A DNA stretch of 32,453 nucleotides, from contig JAFMJY010000019.1 in assembly GCA_017853245.1 (NCBI GenBank), positions 1-32,453 of the forward strand, read 5' to 3'. The position numbers and the translations under genes are program-made. Origin of the DNA: Burkholderiales bacterium (GTDB taxonomy: Bacteria; Pseudomonadota; Gammaproteobacteria; Burkholderiales; Usitatibacteraceae). The notes under the pieces are model-generated. The model was not told the DNA's origin, ran no database searches, and saw nothing but the letters and a program-made list of their open reading frames with translations. Below, piece after piece: positions 7,870 to 15,528 of this stretch. How positions within the stretch are numbered: position 1 is the first letter of the stretch; each line of letters starts with the position of its first letter.

Positions 7870-8786
7870 TCGCTTCTTGGGTCGAGCACGTCCCGCAGCC
7901 CGTCACCAAAGAGATTGAACGCGAGGCTCACCAGGAGAATCGCGAGCCCCGGGAAGGTAGGCATCCACCAGTAGTCGAGCATGAAGCGCCTTCCTGCCGA
8001 CAGCATTGCACCCCATTCCGGCGACGGCGGCTGTGCGCCCAGCCCGAGGAACCCGAGACCGGCAGCGGTCAGGATGATTCCCGCCATGGAGAGCGTTGCC
8101 CGAACGATCACCGATGGCATGCACATGGGGACAACGTGTTTCGCGATGATCCGGGCTGCGGAGGCGCCCTGAAGGCGGCTCGCGGCGATGTAGTCGCTCG
8201 AGCGCACGATCATCGTCTCCGCCCGCGCAAGACGCGCGAAGCCCGGCCAGTTGGTGAGCGAAATGGCAATGACCGCGTTCTCCAGCCCCGGGCCGAGCGC
8301 CGCGACGAACGCCAATGCCAGCACCAGCCCCGGGAAAGCCAGGAAGATGTCCGTCACGCGCATCAGCACCGTATCGACCACACCGCCGAAGTAGCCGGCA
8401 ATCGTGCCCACCAGCAAGCCGATGGGTGCCACGATCACCGTCACCAGCAGCACGATGTAGAGCGTGATGCGGGAGCCATAGACCACACGGCTGAAGAGGT
8501 CACGCCCGATCTGGTCGGTGCCGAACCAATGCTCGGCGCTCGGCGGCTGCAGCCGTACGGCGAGGTTCTGGGCATCCGGGTTGTGCGTAGCAATCCACGG
8601 CGCAAACGCCGCTGTGACGAGCAGCAGGAGGATGACGGCAAGCCCTGCCACGGCGAGCGGGTTGCCGAGAAAGCGGAGCCAGCCAAACCACGCGCGTTGC
8701 AAGCTGGCTTGCGCCGCGGAGGACGGCACCTCCGCCGTGAGCCAGGCGCGAAGCGTCGTGGGGGCGGGAGTGCTCCTCGATCCCAT
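7866..8786 (-). CDS. Peptide-type ABC transporter permease (DppC/OppC-like)
   Basis: The 306-residue inner-membrane permease has one N-terminal membrane helix (about 40-60), the conserved HWFGTDQIGRDLFSRV segment of DppC proteins, then further helices and a cytoplasmic EAA-like loop (SDYIAASRLQGASAARII) that docks the ATPases. An open frame runs to 9053, but those extra 89 residues are low-complexity shadow sequence. The ATG at 8786 overlaps the upstream permease stop by one base (TGATG). Its stop overlaps the ATPase gene by 4 nt. Confidence 0.93.
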   Translation of the reverse strand: MGSRSTPAPTTLRAWLTAEVPSSAAQASLQRAWFGWLRFLGNPLAVAGLAVILLLLVTAAFAPWIATHNPDAQNLAVRLQPPSAEHWFGTDQIGRDLFSRVVYGSRITLYIVLLVTVIVAPIGLLVGTIAGYFGGVVDTVLMRVTDIFLAFPGLVLALAFVAALGPGLENAVIAISLTNWPGFARLARAETMIVRSSDYIAASRLQGASAARIIAKHVVPMCMPSVIVRATLSMAGIILTAAGLGFLGLGAQPPSPEWGAMLSAGRRFMLDYWWMPTFPGLAILLVSLAFNLFGDGLRDVLDPRSE

Positions 8787-9784
8787 CAGCGCGTTCTCGG
8801 GTCCAGGACGCGATACAGCACGTCCGAGACGAGGTTCAGCGTGACGAAGATGAGCCCCACCAGCAAGGTGCCGGTCAGCACGACATTCATGTCGCCTGCC
8901 ATCAACCCGGCCGTGAGGTACTGGCCGAAGCCCGGCCAGGCGAACACCGTTTCGGTCAGCACCGCGCCGTCCAGCAACCCGCCGTAGGCCAACACGATCA
9001 CCGTGAGCAGCTGCACGCCGACGTTCTTGAAGGCATGCAGCGTGACGCGCCATTCCGACAGGCCCTTGATGCGCGCCGCCGTCACGTACTCCTGGCCCAG
9101 CTGGTCCAGCATGAAGCTACGGGTCATGCGGCTCAGGTACGCCATGGCGCCGGTGGCCAGGATCAATGCCGGTGCCACGATGTGCCGCAAGGCATCGACA
9201 AGGACATCCCAATCCTTCGCGAGCGTCGCATCGATGAGGATCGAGCCCGTCACCTCAGGCACCAGGCCCATGTTGTGCAGCGACACACGCCCCGAGCTGC
9301 CGATCCAGCCGAGGCCCGCATAGAAGACGACAAGCACCATGAGGCCCATCCAGAAATTGGGCACCGAATGAAACACGAGCCCGAAGAAGCGCACGACATG
9401 GTCAGCCCAGCCATTGCGCCGAACCGCCGCGATCACCCCCATGGGTACGCCGAGCAGCACGCCGCCGATGAGGGCCAGGGTGGCGAGCTCCACCGTGGCC
9501 GGAAAGACGCGCGCGATGTCCTGGATGACCGGGTGCCCGGTGGTGATGGCGGTGCCGAAATCCCCTTGCGCAAGGCTCGCCACGTAGCGTCCGAATTGGG
9601 CGTAGAGCGGCTGGTCGAGCCCAAGCTCGCGGTAAACCTTGTCGTAGGTTTGCTGGTCCGCCTGCTCGCCCACGATGGCGATCACGGGATCGACCGGCAT
9701 CACCCGGCCGATGAAGAAGGTGAGCGCCAGCAGCCCGAGAAGGGTGACGGCAACCGACAGCAGCGTGCGGCCGAATGCGAGCAG
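8786..9784 (-). CDS. Peptide-type ABC transporter permease (DppB/OppB-like), apparent CTG start
   Basis: This inner-membrane permease has the family's EAA-like loop (EYVTAARIKGLSEWRV) and C-terminal DVLYRVLDPR. The first standard start (GTG 9703, then ATG 9700) yields only 305 residues and removes the first membrane helix. In frame upstream, the codons back to a CTG at 9784 encode a hydrophobic helix ending in ALTFFIGRV, as expected for this family. That CTG lies 2 nt after the binding-protein stop and 6 nt downstream of an AAGGA ribosome site, giving about 332 residues, the usual length. No in-frame ATG, GTG or TTG exists in that stretch. The gene identity is certain; the start codon is inferred. 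Confidence 0.85.
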   Translation of the reverse strand: MLAFGRTLLSVAVTLLGLLALTFFIGRVMPVDPVIAIVGEQADQQTYDKVYRELGLDQPLYAQFGRYVASLAQGDFGTAITTGHPVIQDIARVFPATVELATLALIGGVLLGVPMGVIAAVRRNGWADHVVRFFGLVFHSVPNFWMGLMVLVVFYAGLGWIGSSGRVSLHNMGLVPEVTGSILIDATLAKDWDVLVDALRHIVAPALILATGAMAYLSRMTRSFMLDQLGQEYVTAARIKGLSEWRVTLHAFKNVGVQLLTVIVLAYGGLLDGAVLTETVFAWPGFGQYLTAGLMAGDMNVVLTGTLLVGLIFVTLNLVSDVLYRVLDPRTR

Positions 9785-9786
9785 TG

Positions 9787-11394
9787 CTATTCCTTCTCGG
9801 CGCTGGCGAAGTTGGTCGCGGCGAGCGTACGCTTCAACGTCTTCACGCGCTTGTGCAGCACCGTCACCGCCTGGTTCTGGAACAGCGGAATGACGGGCGA
9901 GGTCGCCACGTAACGGCGCTGCAGCTCCTGGTACATCTCGAGGCGCTTTTTCTGGTCGCGCTCCACCTGGGCCGCGCGAATGGTGTCATTGATAAAGGGC
10001 CCCGGGTCCCACGACGCACGCCACGCGATGGAGATGGTGTTCTTGGCCGCGTCGCTGTTGTCCGGGTTGTAGGCGAAGCGAAGCATCGGATTATTGGCGT
10101 CCGGGTAGTTGAAGCCGTAGCCGGCCATGTAGATCTCGAAGTTGCGGTTGCGCGAGCGCTGGAAGAGCTGCGCGCCCACCATTTGCGTGAGCTTGAGCTT
10201 CACGCCGACCTTCTCGGCATTGCCCTGCAGGTGCTGCGCGAGGTCGACGTTGGGGAAGCTCGCGAGCACCGCCACCTCGGCCGAGAAGCCATTCGGGTAG
10301 CCTGCCTCCGCCAGCAGCGCCTTCGCCTTGGCGAGGTCGAGCTTGAAGGGCTTGAAGCTCTCCGGCAACGCGCCGAAAACGCCCACGGGCACCGGGCTCT
10401 GGCGCACCTTGGCGTCATTCTTGAGGAGCGTCTTCTCCAGTCCGTCGTAATCCATCAGGTAGCGAAACGCCTCGAACACTTTCGGGTTTCGGAAGCGCGC
10501 ATCCTTCATGTTGAACATCATGAATTGCACCTGAAGGCTCGGCGTGTACTGCAGGCGAACATTGGGATTTTTCTCGAGCGCCGGGTAATCCGCCGGATCG
10601 ATGTCGAGCGCCATATCGATATCGCCCTTCTCGAGCATCAGGCGCTGCGCGCCCGCCTCCGGCGTGTGGCGAAAGATCAGGCGGCGCATCGACGGCTTGC
10701 GGCCGTAGTACTCGTCGTTTCTCTCCAGCATCAGGATTTCCTGCGGACGCCATTGGGCGACGCGGAACGGGCCCACGCACGCCGAATTGGTGGTGAGCCA
10801 CTTGCGGCCCATGTCGCCATCCACTTCGTTTTTCAGGATCGCCTTGCGATCCAGCACGGACGCGTTGCGGAAATCCGAGAACGCGAACGGAAACAGGCCG
10901 GGCGCGAACGGGCGCGTAGGCTTCACGGTAAGGGTGAGCGGGTCCACCACCTTCACCACTTCGTCAAAGTTCTGCGCCGTGATGTCCCACTCACGCAATC
11001 GTTGCGCGTTGGCGAGGTTGAGCGTGAGGGTCCGCTTCATCGTCCAGGCCACATCCTCGGCGCTCACCGGGTTCCCCGAGGGAAACTTCACGCCCTTGCG
11101 CAGCTTGAAGGTGAAGGTTGCCCCATCCGGGGACACACTCCAGCTTTCCGCGATACCGGGCATGAGCTTGGAGGCATCCTCGTCGTCGAGTTCGATCAAC
11201 GAGCTGCACACGCTGCGCATGCTGGTGGCGGTGATCGACTCGTTGATGTTGGCCGGGTCGAGCGTGATCATGGCCGACAGGTTGCCGGCGATGACAAAGG
11301 TGTCTTTCGGCGGCGCCGCGCGCGTTGCGCCCGCTCCAAGTGCAAGGCACGCAAGGGAAACGGTGGCCAGTGGCCAGCGACGGAAAACCCGCAT
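9787..11394 (-). CDS. Periplasmic substrate-binding protein of the peptide/nickel/opine family (SBP_bac_5)
   Basis: The roughly 535-residue precursor has a Sec signal peptide with likely cleavage after ATRA (residue 26). The family landmarks LDPANINES, MPGIAESWSVSPDGATFTFKLR and a GPF/W region in the first half are followed by NPMLRFAYN near the C-terminus. It delivers ligand to the adjacent permeases. Family ligands range from peptides to opines and sugars, so the substrate is open. The frame is open to 11568, but the ATG at 11394 begins the signal peptide and has GGAG 5 nt upstream. A GC-rich hairpin lies in the 83-nt gap before it. Confidence 0.93.
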   Translation of the reverse strand: MRVFRRWPLATVSLACLALGAGATRAAPPKDTFVIAGNLSAMITLDPANINESITATSMRSVCSSLIELDDEDASKLMPGIAESWSVSPDGATFTFKLRKGVKFPSGNPVSAEDVAWTMKRTLTLNLANAQRLREWDITAQNFDEVVKVVDPLTLTVKPTRPFAPGLFPFAFSDFRNASVLDRKAILKNEVDGDMGRKWLTTNSACVGPFRVAQWRPQEILMLERNDEYYGRKPSMRRLIFRHTPEAGAQRLMLEKGDIDMALDIDPADYPALEKNPNVRLQYTPSLQVQFMMFNMKDARFRNPKVFEAFRYLMDYDGLEKTLLKNDAKVRQSPVPVGVFGALPESFKPFKLDLAKAKALLAEAGYPNGFSAEVAVLASFPNVDLAQHLQGNAEKVGVKLKLTQMVGAQLFQRSRNRNFEIYMAGYGFNYPDANNPMLRFAYNPDNSDAAKNTISIAWRASWDPGPFINDTIRAAQVERDQKKRLEMYQELQRRYVATSPVIPLFQNQAVTVLHKRVKTLKRTLAATNFASAEKE

Positions 11395-11446
11395 GGTGAC
11401 TCCGGGGAGGAAGGGGGTGACGCCCGCATTCTGCCACCTCCCCAGC

Positions 11447-11465
11447 CGCCCGGCACCACCGGGCG
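11447..11465. other. Intercistronic hairpin upstream of the peptide-binding-protein gene
   Basis: CGCCCGG and CCGGGCG form a perfect 7-bp stem with a 5-nt loop. It lies in the 83-nt gap between the AhpD-like gene and the binding-protein gene, the largest gap in the operon. No U-tract follows on the minus strand, so attenuation or protection of the downstream mRNA is likelier than termination. Confidence 0.5.
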
Positions 11466-11477
11466 ACGGTGCGCCGA

Positions 11478-12041
11478 TCAGGGCCCCGGAGATCGTTGCG
11501 CGTGGGCGAGCGACTCGGCGTCGGCGCCGATCTGCAGGGCGTCGTTGAAGCGGTTGAAGAAGCCGCACAGGGCCGTGCGCAGCGTGATCTCCACCACCTG
11601 GGACTCGGTGAAGTGCTCGCGCAGGCGGCTGAACAGCCGGTCGCTCACCCGCTGGGGCGACTGGGTCACGACGATCGCGTACTCGACCACGAGCTTGTCG
11701 ACCTCATCGAGCTCCGGGTGGTCGGCGAACTCCAGCAGGCGCGCAACCCCTGCCTCGGAGAGCCCCTCGACCATGAGCAGGGGCTTGTGGTGGTCAACAC
11801 AGTAGTGGCACTCGTTCAGCTTGGCCACCACGACAATTGCCAGCTCGATGTAACGGAACGGGACGTTTTGTCGCTCCCGTAAGTCGAGGAGCATGCCCAT
11901 GAGGCCCTTCACCGCCGGCGGCACGTGCGCCATGACCCCGACCTGGTCCCGGAAAGCGCCGTACGCCGTGCTGAAGGTGACGTACGTGCCCCTTACGTCA
12001 GGGGGAACTGCCTCCGGCGGCACATCGCTTACCCGGGCCAT
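11478..12041 (-). CDS. AhpD-like / carboxymuconolactone decarboxylase family protein
   Basis: The 187-residue helical protein has the AhpD-type redox signature ECHYCVDHH (Cys78, Cys81, His84/His85), with Glu66 upstream. AhpD proteins use this CxxC/His set for peroxidase or disulfide chemistry. Other family members are gamma-carboxymuconolactone decarboxylases of aromatic degradation, but those lack the CxxC, so a redox role fits better. The ATG at 12041 follows the CoA-transferase stop by 9 nt and has a strong GAGGAGG site. It is part of the oxygenase operon. Confidence 0.87.
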   Translation of the reverse strand: MARVSDVPPEAVPPDVRGTYVTFSTAYGAFRDQVGVMAHVPPAVKGLMGMLLDLRERQNVPFRYIELAIVVVAKLNECHYCVDHHKPLLMVEGLSEAGVARLLEFADHPELDEVDKLVVEYAIVVTQSPQRVSDRLFSRLREHFTESQVVEITLRTALCGFFNRFNDALQIGADAESLAHAQRSPGP

Positions 12042-12050
12042 CGCGCCTCC

Positions 12051-13241
12051 TCAAAGCCAATCGCGGTACACCTCGTCATTGTGCTCCCCAAGGAGAGGCG
12101 GCCGTCGGTAGACGGTGAAGGCGTAGTCCGTGAGCTTCATCGGGAAGGCGACGGTGCTGGTTTCCTTGCCGTTTGGCAGCGTCATCGGCTGAACCAGACC
12201 GTTGGCCAGCACGTGCGGGTCGGCAAGAATTTCGGGGTACGTGTTGATCGGCGCGCATGGGACGCCGCGGCGATCCAACTCATCCAGCCACGCCGACTTG
12301 GGCCGCGTAGAAAACACGGCCTGCAGCATCTCGGCCAGCGCCTTCTGGTTCTTTGCCCGCAAGCTCAGCGTCTGGAAGCGCGGGTCCTGCGCAAGCTCGG
12401 GCTTGCCCACCGCGTCGCAGACGTCCAGCCACAGCTTCTCGTTGCCGGCGGCGATCATGAACGGCGCATCGCTCGCCTGGAAGCATTGGTAAGGCGCGGC
12501 GCGAGGATGGGCATGGCCCAGGCGCTTGGGCGTGAGGCCGGTGCCAAAGTACTCGCTCGTCTGCAGTGCGGCCATCGCGAGGAGCCCGCCCAGCATCGAG
12601 CAATCGACGAACGCACCCTTGCCCGTTTCACGCGCCTTGAGCAGTGCCGCCGTGACGCAGAACGCCCCGTAGAGGCCAGCGCCAAAGTCGCCGAGCGGCA
12701 CACCGCATTTCAAGGGCGGCCCATCGGTTTCACCCGTGACGCTCATGACGCCGCTGATGCCCTGCATGGTGGCATCGAACGCGCCGCGTTCGGCGTAAGG
12801 CCCGGTGTGGCCATAGCCGCTGATCGAGCAGTAGACGATCTTCGGCGAGGCGGCGCTCAACGCCTCGTATCCCAGGCCCAATCGGTCGAGCACGCCCGGA
12901 CGGAAGTTCTCGATCACCGCGTCCGCCTTGAGGCACAGCTCGCGCAGCTTTGCGAGTTGCGCCGGGTCCTTCAGGTCCACGGCGATGCTGCGCTTGTTGC
13001 GGTTGATGGACGCAAAGTTCTCGCTGAAGCCCGGGCCCTCGGGCCCCTCGCTCACCGGTGGCCACGTGCGCATGCCATCGCCACCGTCGGGGCGCTCCAC
13101 CTTCACCACGTCCGCACCCAAGTCGGCCAGCAGCGAGCCTGCGAACGGGCCCGCGGCGATCTGGCCGAACTCGAGCACCCTGAGGCCCGCCAGCGGCCCC
13201 CGCGAGGCGGGCGGCGCGCCGCCCGGCTGGCTCGCGCCCAC
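12051..13241 (-). CDS. Class III CoA-transferase (CaiB/BaiF family)
   Basis: This 396-residue protein shows the family pattern throughout: LRVLEFGQIAAGPFAG (20-35), LGADVVKVERP, NRNKRSIAVDLK, AVIENFRPGVLDRLG and GDFGAG, where Asp185 is the expected catalytic aspartate that forms the acyl-anhydride. Such enzymes move CoA between carboxylic acids or activate a carboxylate for degradation. The acceptor is unknown; operon context suggests an aromatic or side-chain acid. The start is a GTG overlapping the oxygenase stop by one base (TAGTG), so translation is coupled. Confidence 0.92.
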   Translation of the reverse strand: MGASQPGGAPPASRGPLAGLRVLEFGQIAAGPFAGSLLADLGADVVKVERPDGGDGMRTWPPVSEGPEGPGFSENFASINRNKRSIAVDLKDPAQLAKLRELCLKADAVIENFRPGVLDRLGLGYEALSAASPKIVYCSISGYGHTGPYAERGAFDATMQGISGVMSVTGETDGPPLKCGVPLGDFGAGLYGAFCVTAALLKARETGKGAFVDCSMLGGLLAMAALQTSEYFGTGLTPKRLGHAHPRAAPYQCFQASDAPFMIAAGNEKLWLDVCDAVGKPELAQDPRFQTLSLRAKNQKALAEMLQAVFSTRPKSAWLDELDRRGVPCAPINTYPEILADPHVLANGLVQPMTLPNGKETSTVAFPMKLTDYAFTVYRRPPLLGEHNDEVYRDWL

Positions 13242-14347
13242 TACGCCGACGCGGCCGCTGCCGCCGGCTTGGCGGCACGGGCCTCGAGCGCTTTTGCCTC
13301 CTCATGCTGCATCTGGGCGAGGATCTGGCGAGCGCGGCGCAGCGCCTTGTCCGAGCGAAGGAAGAGCTCCGAGTAGCCGTTGTCGTCGTACTCCATCATG
13401 TGCTGCTGCTTCTCGAGCGCCCAGTGGTCCTGGGCCACGACCTCGGGGAACATCCCCGCGATGCGCTTGGCCGCCGATTTCGTGGGATCGCCACGCGACA
13501 TGTGGTCGGCGGGGCAAGTCACGCACCAGCGCCAGACATGGTTGCGGTCATCGACCGGCGTGTGGGTGTGGAAGAGCGTGTAGCCGCGATCGACGCCCGT
13601 GCCCAGCTTGCCGGGTGGCGCAACGCGAAGCTCAACGCGCGTCAGGCCCGGGGTGACCATGCAATGGGTGTGCTCGCGGTCGACCGTCTCGTAGTGGAAC
13701 CAATCCACGAAGTACGGCGGCTGGGTGTAGTTCCTGGCGCTGCGGCGCGTGCGCACGTAGCGGTAGCCCCCTTCCTCTCCCTCTTCCAGCTCGATGGGCA
13801 GGAGGCTGTTCGCATAGTCACCGATGTTGCCGTCGTGCAGCGGGTAGAAGTGCGTGATGTCCAGCAGGTTCTCGATCAGCAGCAGATAGTTGGCGGGCAC
13901 CATCATCGGGCCGGAGTCGATCGCCTCCCACTTCGCATCGCTGATCTCGGGCGTGCGGGGCGGCTGAAAAAGGGAAGCGCGGTCCGGGTTGCCGGCCCAC
14001 ACCCACACGAGCCCGTCCTGCTCGATCACCGGGATCGGGCGCAACCGGGCCTGGGGCGGAATGTTGCCTTCCGGGTGGGCCGGAATCTTCACGCACTTGC
14101 CCGTCGAGTCGTAGCAGAGCCCGTGGTAGGCACACTCGAGCACGCCGTCGGCGATGAAGCGGCCCTGGGAGAGCGGGAAGCGCTTGTGGCAGCAGCGGTC
14201 ATCAAAGGCCACCACCTTGCCGTCCGTGGCGCGCCAGATCACCAGCGGCTGCTCGGCGATCTTGTGCGAGGTCAGGACGGAGGTCTTGAACTCGTGGGAA
14301 AGGCCGGCGACGTACCAGCAATCCTTGACGTACTTGTGGGCGTTCAT
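13241..14347 (-). CDS. Rieske non-heme iron oxygenase, large subunit (vanillate-demethylase-like)
   Basis: The 368-residue oxygenase has the Rieske [2Fe-2S] ligands Cys52-x-His54 and Cys72-x2-His75. It also has the mononuclear iron motif Asn160-x2-Asp163-x2-His166-x4-His171. The domain order and the partner reductase resemble single-component-alpha oxygenases such as vanillate or phenoxybenzoate enzymes, which hydroxylate or O/N-demethylate aromatics and release formaldehyde in the latter case. The C-terminus is an Ala-rich tail. The ATG at 14347 has AAGGAG 6 nt upstream, and an open frame to 14551 is spurious. It lies 13 nt after the reductase stop. The exact substrate is unknown. Confidence 0.93.
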   Translation of the reverse strand: MNAHKYVKDCWYVAGLSHEFKTSVLTSHKIAEQPLVIWRATDGKVVAFDDRCCHKRFPLSQGRFIADGVLECAYHGLCYDSTGKCVKIPAHPEGNIPPQARLRPIPVIEQDGLVWVWAGNPDRASLFQPPRTPEISDAKWEAIDSGPMMVPANYLLLIENLLDITHFYPLHDGNIGDYANSLLPIELEEGEEGGYRYVRTRRSARNYTQPPYFVDWFHYETVDREHTHCMVTPGLTRVELRVAPPGKLGTGVDRGYTLFHTHTPVDDRNHVWRWCVTCPADHMSRGDPTKSAAKRIAGMFPEVVAQDHWALEKQQHMMEYDDNGYSELFLRSDKALRRARQILAQMQHEEAKALEARAAKPAAAAASA

Positions 14348-14360
14348 GGTCTGCTCCTTT

Positions 14361-15380
14361 TCAGAGATCAAGTTCGAGCACGGGCGTGCGGGCACGGGAA
14401 CGGCAGACGAGCAGGAACTCCTTGCGGTCCTTCTCGTCGAGAACGGTGTCGCGGTGCTCCACCTCGCCCGCGACGTAGCGCGTGAGGCAGGTGCCGCAGT
14501 AGCCCTCCTGGCAAGAGGTCTCGATGAAGACGTCGTGCGCACGGAGCACATCGACCAGCGTCTTGTCGGCTGGCACGTCGAGCTCGAGGCCGCTGCGAAC
14601 GAGCTTCACGCGAAAGGCCCGGTTCTCCGCCGGCTTGGCCGTGGGCTCGGCAGGCGCTGCGAAGTATTCGAAGTGCACGGCGTCGCGAGGCCAGTGCGCC
14701 GAGAACGCCCGCGCCGCGTCCATGAAGCCGCGGGGCCCGCAGAAGTAGAGATGCGTGCCCGGCTCGTGATCGCGCAGCAGCGCCTGCAGGTCGAGGCCTT
14801 GCAGCGGGTTGCCGTTGTCGTGGTGCAGCGCCGCCCGGCCCGCAGCCGCAAGCGACTGGACGCGGCCCAGAAATGCCGTCCTCTCGGCATTGCGGGTGCA
14901 GTAGTGAAGAAAAAAGTCGTCGCCGCGCGCCGAGAGCTCGGCGACCATCGCCATCATCGGCGTGACGCCAATGCCGCCGGCGACGAGCAGGTGGCGGCGG
15001 GCACCGCTCACGAGCGGGAAGAAATTGCGTGGCGCGCTGATCGCGACCGTGGCCCCCACCCGCAGTTCATCATGCATGGCGAGCGAGCCGCCGCGGCCGC
15101 TTGGCTCCCGAAGGACGGCAACCACATACCGGTGACGCTCGGCCGGGTCGTTGCACAGGGAGTACTGGCGAACGACATCGGGCCGCAGGTGCACGTCGAT
15201 GTGCGCGCCCGCCGCAAAGCCGGGCAGGTCGCTCCCAGTCGGGCGCCGAAACTCGAAGCTCGCGATGCCTTCGGCTTCGTGCGTGATGGCGTGCAGGCGC
15301 GCCTCGATCAGCTGTGCACTCGGCTCACGCGGGTTCCCTGAGGCCTCAGAGCCCCCGGAAGGTTGATGGATCGCTTGCAT
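14361..15380 (-). CDS. Oxygenase reductase (VanB-like FMN/NADH, plant-type [2Fe-2S])
   Basis: This 339-residue electron-transfer partner has a flavin-binding RQYS motif (71-74), an NAD-binding GGIGVTP (135-141) with CGP (214-216), and a C-terminal plant-type ferredoxin domain with Cys290, Cys295, Cys298 and Cys326. This FMN-NAD-[2Fe-2S] order defines the phthalate-dioxygenase-reductase/VanB class and matches the neighbouring Rieske oxygenase. It is the first gene of the long minus-strand operon, reading away from the LysR gene. The start at 15380 has no strong Shine-Dalgarno; an ATG at 15410 would add ten residues without improving it. Confidence 0.92.
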   Translation of the reverse strand: MQAIHQPSGGSEASGNPREPSAQLIEARLHAITHEAEGIASFEFRRPTGSDLPGFAAGAHIDVHLRPDVVRQYSLCNDPAERHRYVVAVLREPSGRGGSLAMHDELRVGATVAISAPRNFFPLVSGARRHLLVAGGIGVTPMMAMVAELSARGDDFFLHYCTRNAERTAFLGRVQSLAAAGRAALHHDNGNPLQGLDLQALLRDHEPGTHLYFCGPRGFMDAARAFSAHWPRDAVHFEYFAAPAEPTAKPAENRAFRVKLVRSGLELDVPADKTLVDVLRAHDVFIETSCQEGYCGTCLTRYVAGEVEHRDTVLDEKDRKEFLLVCRSRARTPVLELDL

Positions 15381-15403
15381 GAGCGGGGAACTATAGCGCC
15401 CGC

Positions 15404-15432
15404 AGCACATTGACCAAAGCGATATTTGTCAA
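15404..15432 (-). promoter_or_regulatory. Candidate sigma70 promoter of the oxygenase operon
   Basis: On the minus strand a perfect TTGACA -35 box (15432-15427) is followed 17 nt later by TGTGCT, a poor -10 (3 of 6). A weak -10 with an ideal -35 is common at activator-dependent promoters. It lies 24 nt before the reductase ATG. An alternative TATAGT at 15395-15390 sits only 9 nt from that ATG. Confidence 0.4.
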
Positions 15433-15438
15433 TAGATT
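15410..15438 (+). promoter_or_regulatory. Candidate sigma70 promoter of the LysR gene, overlapping the divergent promoter
   Basis: TTGACC (15410-15415) and TAGATT (15433-15438) are separated by 17 nt, giving a leader of roughly 85 nt to the LysR ATG. It overlaps the opposing operon promoter almost completely, the classic layout for a LysR regulator that represses itself while activating its target. Confidence 0.4.
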
Positions 15439-15451
15439 CGGTTCGATAAAT
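15424..15451. promoter_or_regulatory. Candidate LysR operator (imperfect inverted repeat)
   Basis: ATTTGTC (15424-15430) and GATAAAT (15445-15451) are inverted copies with one mismatch, 14 nt apart, in the divergent region. The left arm covers the -35 box of the operon promoter. AT-rich arms with T and A ends suit LysR-type sites, but the spacing is longer than the usual T-N11-A core. Confidence 0.35.
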
Positions 15452-15491
15452 CCGATGGAAACCCCCGCAGAGCGTCAACGCCAGTCGGGAG

Positions 15492-15506
15492 GCGGGCCCC
15501 GCCCGC
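15492..15506 (+). other. GC-rich hairpin in the LysR leader
   Basis: GCGGGC and GCCCGC form a 6-bp stem with a 3-nt loop, ending 8 nt before the AAGGAGG ribosome site at 15515-15521. It may modulate translation of the regulator; no U-tract follows. Confidence 0.35.
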
Positions 15507-15528
15507 TGGCTGCGAAGGAGGACGCGCC

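Noticed and set aside
9775-11805. 676-residue plus-strand open frame opposite the binding-protein gene
   Set aside because: It is antisense to a convincing SBP with signal peptide; composition is Arg/His/Leu-rich shadow sequence with no domain.
13304-14485. 393-residue plus-strand open frame opposite the Rieske oxygenase
   Set aside because: Shadow frame of a gene with complete Rieske and iron motifs; no recognisable domain.
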